Source: an uncultured Atopostipes sp. (GTDB lineage Bacteria; Bacillota; Bacilli; Lactobacillales; Carnobacteriaceae_A). Taken from it: a DNA stretch of 5,005 nt. Numbering within the stretch: position 1 is the first letter of the stretch; every line of letters starts with the position of its first letter. The notes under the pieces are model-generated. The model saw only the letters and a list, made by a program, of their open reading frames with translations, did no database searches and was not told where the DNA came from. The position numbers and the translations under genes are program-made. This document shows, one piece after another, positions 1 to 5,005 of this stretch. The stretch spans positions 1 to 5,005 of the forward strand of contig CAMYQS010000124.1 in assembly GCA_947296835.1 (NCBI GenBank). Reading direction: 5' to 3'.

Positions 1-582
1 CCATACACGAGCCCGCAAGCATTGCAAAAAGCAAAAGACTTAGCAGCTAAAATGGCGCGTTATAGTGGACAAGTGCCATTTATCGAAGTACCTTTCACTG
101 AAATTCAAGAACAAATCAAAAAAGATATTCCAGAAGGTTACATTATGACCGTTACGCGTCGTTTTATGATGATGATAACGGATCGAATCCGTGAAGAACG
201 TAATGGTTTAGCGATTATGAACGGTGAGTCATTAGGACAAGTAGCATCGCAAACGTTAGAGAGTATGCTAGCAATCAATGCTGTAACAAACACACCGGTT
301 TTACGCCCGCTTGTAGCAATGGATAAAACGGAAATCGTTGAAATTGCGCAAGAAATTGATACCTTTGATTTATCGATTTTACCTTACGAAGACTGTTGTA
401 CAATCTTTACACCACCGCGTCCGAAAACAAAACCAAGCCTAGAAAAAGTCGTTGAATACGAAAAAGCAATGGATGTTGAAGGTTTAATCGAACGTGCAAT
501 GGCAGGATTGAAAATTGAAAATATCGGCCCAGACTCGCCAGAATTAACAAAAGAAGAAGATATATTCGAAGGATTACTATAG
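1..582 (+). CDS. thiI: tRNA 4-thiouridine synthase ThiI, C-terminal part (5' end outside window)
   Basis: ThiI is a cytoplasmic sulfurtransferase. It adenylates U8 of tRNA and replaces its oxygen with sulfur to give s4U, and in many bacteria also supplies sulfur for the thiamin thiazole ring. The frame is open from base 1, so this is a 193-codon C-terminal fragment, about half of a roughly 400-residue protein. The N-terminal ferredoxin-like and THUMP domains and the PP-loop are upstream. A TTG at base 22 lies inside the conserved PYTS-containing stretch and is not a start. Family hallmarks seen are the GESLGQVASQTL motif (223-258) and LPYEDCCTIF with a Cys pair at 394-399. One of these cysteines should correspond to the catalytic Cys344 of the E. 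coli enzyme. The protein ends shortly after the AANH domain with no rhodanese domain, as in Bacillus ThiI, which takes sulfur from a dedicated cysteine desulfurase usually encoded just upstream (not visible here). No convincing terminator follows. Confidence 0.95.
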   Translation, partial: PYTSPQALQKAKDLAAKMARYSGQVPFIEVPFTEIQEQIKKDIPEGYIMTVTRRFMMMITDRIREERNGLAIMNGESLGQVASQTLESMLAINAVTNTPVLRPLVAMDKTEIVEIAQEIDTFDLSILPYEDCCTIFTPPRPKTKPSLEKVVEYEKAMDVEGLIERAMAGLKIENIGPDSPELTKEEDIFEGLL

Positions 583-606
583 ATATAAGCTTTTAGAGCT
601 TCTGAA

Positions 607-636
607 TTGACAGTAAAATGTCATCTTTCGTAAAAT
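607..636 (+). promoter_or_regulatory. Sigma-A type promoter for the 673-1224 gene
   Basis: A perfect -35 hexamer TTGACA (607-612) is followed after 18 bases by TAAAAT (631-636), a five-of-six match to the -10 consensus. Transcription would begin near 643, leaving a leader of about 30 bases before the ATG at 673. The site lies in the gap after thiI, which suggests the membrane protein gene is transcribed on its own. A small inverted repeat (TGACA 608-612 with TGTCA 619-623) overlaps the -35 and could be an operator or chance. Confidence 0.7.
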
Positions 637-672
637 AGATTAAACGGCATAACTGTCGAGAAGGGGGTCACT

Positions 673-1224
673 ATGGAAACGATATCGATTGCCCATTCAA
701 GAAAAGATTATGGCGTTGGCGTCTTATTAGCTACTTTAATGCTCGGCGCAAGTTTATTTTTGCTATTCGGATCGTTTTTTACAGATCTAAATTTTAGATT
801 TATGGGGATTGTATCTCCGGAATTAGCTGTGCTTGCAGGTGGAGTAGGAACATTATTTTTCGGCTATGGCTTTTTCTTCCTACTGAAACGCTTCTTATTC
901 CCAAAAGGGGCATTAGTCATTAATGAAAAAGGGATTATCAATCGTACAAACGCGATTGGTTCGAGTCATGTTATTCCATTTGAAGATATGAAAAAAGCGA
1001 GGCTTGAAATGGTGAACTCGAGTCCGAATATTGGAATTGAGTTACACGATGACGAAAAATATTTGAAAAGCTTACCGTTCTTGAAACGTAAAGCTTCTGA
1101 AATCAACAAAAACTCATTTGGAACAAGCATCATATCCCTAGATGCGCCAATCAAGACTCGTGAACGTATCCATGAGATCGTCGATATTATTAATGAGCGC
1201 ATCGAGAAGGCAAATAGCATTTGA
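673..1224 (+). CDS. Two-helix membrane protein with PH-like C-terminal domain, STM3941-like family
   Basis: The function is unknown. The 183-residue protein has a short polar N-terminus and two hydrophobic helices at about residues 15-36 and 49-72, joined by a short loop containing a few charged residues. The second helix ends in a basic LKR stop. The rest (about 78-183) is soluble and mixed alpha/beta. It contains VINEKGIINRTNAIG, IPFEDMKKARL and, near the end, IISLDAPI followed by a charged helix. The order 'two helices, inekGi, IpfeDi, IsLd' fits what I know of the STM3941-like family of small membrane proteins with a bacterial PH-like fold; this is recalled from pattern, not searched. ATG 673 is favoured because AAGGGGGT (661-668) sits a few bases upstream. 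It has its own promoter at 607-636 and does not overlap thiI. The stop codon at 1222-1224 lies inside the -35 of the next promoter. A link to tRNA metabolism is not implied by position alone. Confidence 0.85.
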   Translation: METISIAHSRKDYGVGVLLATLMLGASLFLLFGSFFTDLNFRFMGIVSPELAVLAGGVGTLFFGYGFFFLLKRFLFPKGALVINEKGIINRTNAIGSSHVIPFEDMKKARLEMVNSSPNIGIELHDDEKYLKSLPFLKRKASEINKNSFGTSIISLDAPIKTRERIHEIVDIINERIEKANSI

Positions 1225-1251
1225 TATTTTACTAAAACGTGGTAGTATAGT
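1221..1251 (+). promoter_or_regulatory. Candidate promoter of the valS T-box transcript
   Basis: TTGATA (1221-1226), five of six to the -35 consensus, is followed by TATAGT (1246-1251), five of six to the -10 consensus, with a long 19-base spacer. An alternative -10, TAGTAT (1243-1248), gives a 16-base spacer but a weaker match. Either puts the start of transcription around 1255-1260, just before T-box Stem I. The -35 contains the TGA stop of the preceding gene. The location supports the call, but the exact hexamers are uncertain. Confidence 0.5.
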
Positions 1252-1270
1252 GGTTAATAATATAACAATT

Positions 1271-1512
1271 AAAACGTTGAACAAGAGGAGTACAGTGAAA
1301 CATTTATCTTAGAGAGAGGGCGTTGGTGGAAGACCCTCATAAATGTCGCTGGAAGGTTGCTTGGGAGTGAACGATTCGTTTGGGTGACAAGCCATTATAC
1401 TTGTCATAAAGAGATACGGGGTAAAATCGACTTTTACTGCGTATAATTTAGGTGGTACCGCGATTGAACTAGCACTCGTCCTTTAACAGGATGGGTGCTT
1501 TTTGTGTTTTTT
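1271..1512 (+). promoter_or_regulatory. T-box riboswitch (tRNA-Val responsive) controlling valS
   Basis: This leader senses uncharged tRNA and decides between antitermination and termination ahead of valS. Stem I can be drawn from helices 1275-1278/1370-1373, 1282-1285/1360-1363, 1293-1298/1346-1351, 1301-1307/1339-1345 and apical 1316-1320/1334-1338. The specifier loop has the conserved AGTA (1289-1292) opposite GAA (1352-1354). GTT (1356-1358), a valine codon, follows with a purine after it. The apical region carries AGAGAG and GGTGGAAG. A second hairpin is TGACAAG/CTTGTCA (1385-1391/1400-1406). Stem III is 1415-1426/1432-1443 with one G-G mismatch. The T-box sequence runs 1445-1462 with GGTGGTACCGCG. 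Its UGGU bulge (1453-1456) would pair with the ACCA end of tRNA-Val. The antiterminator can form by AGG 1450-1452 with CCT 1480-1482 and GCGA 1460-1463 with TCGT 1476-1479, using bases also needed by the terminator. Confidence 0.95.
1471..1512 (+). terminator. T-box intrinsic terminator upstream of valS
   Basis: A 12-pair stem forms between 1471-1482 and 1488-1499 with two G-U pairs and a five-base loop (TTAAC). Two T-runs follow, at 1499-1503 and 1507-1512. The 5' arm includes the bases 1476-1482 that would close the antiterminator with the T-box sequence, so the two folds are mutually exclusive. This is the default off state when tRNA-Val is charged. Confidence 0.92.
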
Positions 1513-1580
1513 CGGTGAAATGAAAGTCCAAACCGCATTCGTACAACGATAACAATATAATTTTGAATTTCAAAAGAAAT

Positions 1581-1585
1581 AGGAG
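1581..1585 (+). promoter_or_regulatory. Ribosome binding site of valS, deciding the TTG start
   Basis: AGGAG at 1581-1585 is the best Shine-Dalgarno core before valS. It ends 8 bases before TTG 1594. A GTG at 1585 in the same frame overlaps this core and therefore cannot use it. An ATG at 1612 has only a weaker AAGGA (1600-1604) ahead of it. Confidence 0.75.
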
Positions 1586-1593
1586 TGATTTTT

Positions 1594-4239
1594 TTGGCTA
1601 AGGAAATTGAAATGTCAACAAAGTATCAGCCGAATCAAGTAGAGGCTGGTAAATATGAAAAATGGGTTGAATTAGATTTATTCAAACCAAGCGAAGATGA
1701 TAGCGCAGAACCATACTCGATTGTTATTCCACCGCCAAACGTTACGGGGAAATTACACTTAGGTCACGCATGGGATACAGCGTTACAAGATATTATTATC
1801 CGCCAAAAACGTATGCAAGGCTATGACACTGTTTGGGTACCAGGAATGGACCATGCGGGTATTGCGACACAAGCGAAAGTTGAAGAGCGCTTAGCAGAAC
1901 AAGGAACGAACCGTCATGAGCTTGGACGCGAAAAATTCCTAGAAGAAGCATGGAATTGGAAAGAAGAGTATGCTTCGAATATCCGTGAACAATGGGCAAA
2001 AGTTGGTCTATCCGTAGACTACTCACGTGAGCGTTTTACACTAGATGAAGGCTTAAACAAAGCTGTAACGAAAGTATTCGTTGATTTATACAATAAAGAG
2101 AAAATTTACCGTGGAGAGTACATTATCAACTGGGATCCGAAAGCGATGACGGCACTTTCTGATATTGAAGTTGACCACAAAGATATTCAAGGGGCATTTT
2201 ACCACATGAAATATCCACTAGCAGATGGCAGTGGCTTCCTTGAAATTGCGACCACTCGTCCTGAAACGATGCTTGGTGATACGGCAGTTGCGGTTCACCC
2301 AGATGATGAGCGTTACCAACAATACATTGGTAAGACTGTTCTATTACCATTAATGGACCGTGAAATTCCAGTTGTAGCGGATGACTATGTAGATATGGAA
2401 TTCGGAACTGGAGTAGTTAAGATTACACCAGCGCATGATCCGAATGACTTTGAAATCGGTAATCGTCACGACCTTGAGCGTTTAAACGTGATGAACCGTG
2501 ATGGCTCAATGAACAAGAACGCAGGCAAGTACGAAGGATTAGACCGCTTTAAAGCACGTAAAGAAGTAGTAGCTGATTTAGATGAACTAGGTCTGCTGAT
2601 TAAAGTAGAAGAAATGGTTCATAGTGTAGGTCACTCTGAGCGTACCGGAGTCGTTGTAGAGCCGCGCTTATCCACTCAATGGTTCGTTAAGATGGAACAA
2701 TTAGCTGAAGAAGCATTAGCAAACCAAAAGACAGATAATAAAATTAACTTTGCGCCAGAACGTTTTGAGAAAACATTTGAAACATGGATGGAAAACGTTC
2801 ATGACTGGGTTATTTCACGTCAATTATGGTGGGGTCACCAGATTCCAGCATGGTACCACAATGAAACAGGTGAAGTTTATGTTGGTGAAACAGCTCCAGA
2901 AGACGCAGAAAATTGGACACAAGATGAAGATGTTCTAGATACTTGGTTTAGTTCAGCATTATGGCCATTTACAACAATGGGCTGGCCAGATACAGATAAC
3001 CGTGACTTCCAGCGATACTACCCAACAAACACGTTGGTTACTGGATACGACATTATTTTCTTCTGGGTTTCACGTATGATTTTCCAAGCACTAGAATTTA
3101 CTGAAACACGCCCGTTCGAAAATGTTTTACTACATGGATTAATTCGAGATGAAGATGGTCGTAAAATGAGTAAATCACTAGGTAACGGAATTGACCCGAT
3201 GGATGTTATTGATGAGTACGGAGCGGATGCATTGCGTTGGTTCTTATCGAACGGTTCAGCGCCTGGTCAAGACGTTCGTTTCAGCTATGAGAAGATGGAT
3301 TCGTCTTGGAACTTCATTAATAAGATCTGGAACGCCAGCCGATACGTTATCATGAACTTAGAGGACTTTGAGTACGAAGATATTCAATTAGATGGTGAGA
3401 AAACACTAGCGGATCAATGGATTCTAGCTCGTCTAAACGAAACAGTTGCTCACGTTACAGACCAGTTCGAGAAGTTTGAATTTGGTGAAGGTGGACGTGC
3501 GTTATACAACTTTATTTGGAATGACTACTGTGACTGGTACATTGAAATGTCGAAAGAAATTCTAAACGAAGGTACGGAAGAACAAAAGCGTACAACGCGT
3601 AGTATTTTAACGTATGTACTAGATCAAACCTTGCGATTGTTACACCCAATCATGCCATTTGTAACGGAAGAAATCTGGCAACACATTCCTCACGAAGGTG
3701 AGTCGATTGTAGCAGCAGCTTATCCAGTTGTTCATCCTGAGTTTGAAAACGCTGATGCACGCGATAATATGAACACTGTTATTGAATTGATTAAAGCTGT
3801 TCGTAACATCCGTTCAGAAGTTAACCGTCCATTATCACAAACAGTGGATATGATTGTTAAAGTGAACTCAGAAGCAGATAAAGAAATGCTAACGGCTAAC
3901 AAATCGTTTATCGTTCGTTTCTGTAACCCGGGTGAGCTAACAATTGATACAGAAGTAGATGTTCCAAACGAAGTCATGTCAGCGATTGTGAAAGGTGCAG
4001 AAGTATTCTTACCGTTACAAGGACTTGTAAACGTTGAAGAAGAAATTGCGCGTCTGGAGAAAGAATTAGACAAATGGCAAAGTGAAATTAACCGTGCAAA
4101 AGGTAAGTTAGGTAATGAGAAATTCGTTTCAAACGCACCAGATGCGGTAGTTCAAGCTGAACGAGATAAACAAGTAGAGTACGAGAAACGTTACCAAGCA
4201 GTACAAGATCAAATTGCAAAGCTACATGAACTTAAATAA
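1594..4239 (+). CDS. valS: Valyl-tRNA synthetase (EC 6.1.1.9)
   Basis: This cytoplasmic class I synthetase charges tRNA-Val with valine and hydrolyses mischarged Thr-tRNA-Val. From TTG 1594 it has 881 residues, matching the roughly 880 of Bacillus ValS. The order is: a Rossmann catalytic domain with PPPNVTGKLHLGH, its HIGH signature being HLGH at residues 55-58; the inserted CP1 editing domain, which includes ATTRPETMLGD from 219 and GTGVVKITPAHDPND from 271; return to the catalytic core with KMSKS at 524-528; a helical anticodon-binding domain (about 607-750, with CDWYIEMSK from 646); and a C-terminal arm from about 810 rich in Glu, Lys and Arg, the tRNA-contacting coiled coil typical of ValS, which separates it from IleS and LeuS. 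No key motif is missing and no frameshift is seen. The start is TTG because AGGAG lies 8 bases ahead; ATG 1612 is the alternative. Expression is under the tRNA-Val T-box upstream, and the HAD gene follows closely. Confidence 0.97.
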   Translation: MAKEIEMSTKYQPNQVEAGKYEKWVELDLFKPSEDDSAEPYSIVIPPPNVTGKLHLGHAWDTALQDIIIRQKRMQGYDTVWVPGMDHAGIATQAKVEERLAEQGTNRHELGREKFLEEAWNWKEEYASNIREQWAKVGLSVDYSRERFTLDEGLNKAVTKVFVDLYNKEKIYRGEYIINWDPKAMTALSDIEVDHKDIQGAFYHMKYPLADGSGFLEIATTRPETMLGDTAVAVHPDDERYQQYIGKTVLLPLMDREIPVVADDYVDMEFGTGVVKITPAHDPNDFEIGNRHDLERLNVMNRDGSMNKNAGKYEGLDRFKARKEVVADLDELGLLIKVEEMVHSVGHSERTGVVVEPRLSTQWFVKMEQLAEEALANQKTDNKINFAPERFEKTFETWMENVHDWVISRQLWWGHQIPAWYHNETGEVYVGETAPEDAENWTQDEDVLDTWFSSALWPFTTMGWPDTDNRDFQRYYPTNTLVTGYDIIFFWVSRMIFQALEFTETRPFENVLLHGLIRDEDGRKMSKSLGNGIDPMDVIDEYGADALRWFLSNGSAPGQDVRFSYEKMDSSWNFINKIWNASRYVIMNLEDFEYEDIQLDGEKTLADQWILARLNETVAHVTDQFEKFEFGEGGRALYNFIWNDYCDWYIEMSKEILNEGTEEQKRTTRSILTYVLDQTLRLLHPIMPFVTEEIWQHIPHEGESIVAAAYPVVHPEFENADARDNMNTVIELIKAVRNIRSEVNRPLSQTVDMIVKVNSEADKEMLTANKSFIVRFCNPGELTIDTEVDVPNEVMSAIVKGAEVFLPLQGLVNVEEEIARLEKELDKWQSEINRAKGKLGNEKFVSNAPDAVVQAERDKQVEYEKRYQAVQDQIAKLHELK

Positions 4240-4272
4240 TAAAATTAATCTCAATAGGGAGCGATTCACTTA

Positions 4273-4938
4273 ATGAGTAAAATAGAAACAGTTATTTTTG
4301 ATATGGATGGATTAATGTTTGATACAGAAAAAATCTATTTCGCTTCTAACTCGCAAACGGCAAAAGAGTTAGGGATGGACTATTCATTTGAAACCTACTC
4401 ACAATTTATTGGTGCAGGTTACGAGGAAGAGTACAGTGGTATGCTTAAAATATTTAAGGATGAAGCATTACTTGAACAATACTACAACAAAGCAGGTGAA
4501 ACTGTTCTTGACGCTTTGTTAAATGGTCCAGTTGATAAAAAAGAAGGTTTAATCGAACTGTTAGATTATTTAAAAGCAGAAAACATTCCAGCAGTTGTGG
4601 CATCGAGTACACATCGTGAACTCGTTCTTAAATTACTTGACCGTTTAGAAGTAACTGAATACTTTAAAGCTGTCGTAGGTGGAGATGAAGTACCAAATGC
4701 TAAACCTGATCCAGCAATTTTTAATCTAGCGTTTGAAAAGACAGGTATTGTAAACCGAGAGAATGCGATTGTCTTAGAGGACTCAAAAAATGGTTTGCTT
4801 GCTGCAAATGGCGCTAAAATTCCAGCAATTTGGGTTCCAGATTTATTAGAACCAACAGAAGAATTAGAAAGTTTAGCAATCGCAACAATGGCTAACCTAC
4901 ACGATGTAATAGACTATATCGAAAATAAAAATAAATAA
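4273..4938 (+). CDS. HAD-superfamily hydrolase, beta-phosphoglucomutase-like
   Basis: This is a probable cytosolic magnesium-dependent phosphatase or phosphomutase; the substrate cannot be told from sequence. The 221 residues match subfamily I HAD enzymes. Motif I is FDMDGLMFDTE, with nucleophile D10 and acid/base D12. A helical cap fills about residues 16-90. Motif II is AVVASST with S111, motif III is NAKPDP with K144, and motif IV is VLEDSKNG with E169 and D170. All catalytic positions are present. D12 and the layout resemble beta-phosphoglucomutase and the YhcW-type phosphatases, so a sugar-phosphate or nucleotide-type substrate is possible. ATG 4273 has AGGGAG (4256-4261) 11 bases upstream. 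It starts 33 bases after the valS stop with no terminator or clear promoter between, so it is probably read from the T-box-controlled transcript. In B. subtilis I recall folC directly after valS, so this gene may be an insertion relative to that order. A role tied to valine charging is not supported. Confidence 0.9.
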   Translation: MSKIETVIFDMDGLMFDTEKIYFASNSQTAKELGMDYSFETYSQFIGAGYEEEYSGMLKIFKDEALLEQYYNKAGETVLDALLNGPVDKKEGLIELLDYLKAENIPAVVASSTHRELVLKLLDRLEVTEYFKAVVGGDEVPNAKPDPAIFNLAFEKTGIVNRENAIVLEDSKNGLLAANGAKIPAIWVPDLLEPTEELESLAIATMANLHDVIDYIENKNK

Positions 4939-4946
4939 TTTAAACT

Positions 4947-4960
4947 TTTTTCGCGAAAAA
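4947..4960. repeat. 14-bp perfect palindrome TTTTTCGCGAAAAA
   Basis: A perfect palindrome centred on CGCG lies 8 bases after the HAD stop. With no unpaired loop and only a short GC centre it would make a poor RNA hairpin, and no T-run follows on the + strand, so it is a weak terminator at best. It could be a protein-binding site for the next gene or a chance AT-rich palindrome. Confidence 0.5.
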
Positions 4961-4987
4961 TCCACTTTCTTTGCAAATTATATATAT

Positions 4988-4993
4988 AGGGAG
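4988..4993 (+). promoter_or_regulatory. Possible ribosome binding site for a gene beginning beyond the window
   Basis: AGGGAG, the same core used by the HAD gene, sits 12 bases from the window edge. A start codon at or just beyond 5004 would have normal spacing. The last two bases are AT, so a following G would complete an ATG. The downstream gene cannot be seen, so this is tentative. Confidence 0.4.
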
Positions 4994-5005
4994 AAAAATA
5001 TATAT

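Noticed and set aside
22..24. TTG as the start of a 186-residue thiI-like gene
   Set aside because: The frame stays open and conserved upstream to base 1 (PYTS motif), so the true start is outside the window.
587..601. Hairpin AAGCT/AGCTT just after the thiI stop as a possible terminator
   Set aside because: The stem has only five pairs with two GC pairs, and no T-run follows. It is too weak to call an intrinsic terminator.
966..1220. Minus-strand open frame of 84 codons opposite the membrane protein gene
   Set aside because: It lies wholly inside a convincing + strand gene, has low-complexity Ser/Ile-rich content and no ribosome binding site that I could see. It is a frame shadow.
2750..2938. 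Alternative + strand frame of 62 codons inside valS
   Set aside because: The overlapping valS frame is continuous and encodes conserved synthetase sequence here, so this is a frame shadow and not a sign of a frameshift.
3732..4073. Minus-strand open frame of 113 codons opposite the 3' part of valS
   Set aside because: Its Ser/Thr-rich translation mirrors the Glu/Lys-rich valS coding strand, and it has no recognisable motif. It is a frame shadow.
4947..4960. Palindrome TTTTTCGCGAAAAA as an intrinsic terminator of the valS-HAD transcript
   Set aside because: A palindrome with no loop would lose its CGCG core to the turn, leaving only A-U pairs, and no U-run follows. It was kept only as a repeat.

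Overview
The window reads as ordinary chromosomal housekeeping DNA from a low-GC Gram-positive bacterium (Firmicutes, order Bacillales). The pointers are AT-rich third codon positions, strong AGGAG/AGGGG-type ribosome binding sites, a ThiI C-terminus without a rhodanese domain, a T-box riboswitch ahead of valS, and a ValS of Bacillus-like length. A Planococcaceae-type bacillus is my guess. It rests on overall impression and on a gene order unlike what I recall for B. subtilis, where thiI and valS are far apart. Every gene I can support is on the + strand.

Layout: (1) 1-582 is the 3' part of thiI, which codes for the tRNA 4-thiouridine/thiazole sulfurtransferase; its start and PP-loop lie upstream of the window. 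(2) 583-672 is a short gap with a near-consensus sigma-A promoter. (3) 673-1224 encodes a 183-residue protein with two membrane helices and a soluble C-terminal domain, resembling the STM3941 family; its function is unknown. (4) 1225-1593 has no gene but is dense in regulation. A promoter overlaps the preceding stop codon and is followed by a complete T-box leader: Stem I with AGTA/GAA specifier loop, two further hairpins, the T-box sequence, and an antiterminator competing with an intrinsic terminator. (5) 1594-4239 is valS, valyl-tRNA synthetase, most likely starting at a TTG codon. (6) 4273-4938 is a beta-phosphoglucomutase-like HAD hydrolase 33 bases behind valS with no terminator between, so probably co-transcribed. 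(7) 4939-5005 is an AT-rich tail with a 14-bp palindrome and a possible ribosome binding site for a gene starting just beyond the edge.

The regulatory logic is clear for valS. Uncharged tRNA-Val should pair with a GTT specifier in Stem I and with the UGGU bulge of the antiterminator, allowing read-through into valS and probably the HAD gene. ThiI (tRNA s4U modification) and ValS (tRNA charging) share a tRNA theme but appear to be separate transcription units. I found no sign of a novel system, mobile element, CRISPR array or defence locus. The most useful second looks are the valS T-box details, a possible T-box-independent promoter after the terminator, the tRNA-dependent HAD gene, and the unknown membrane protein.
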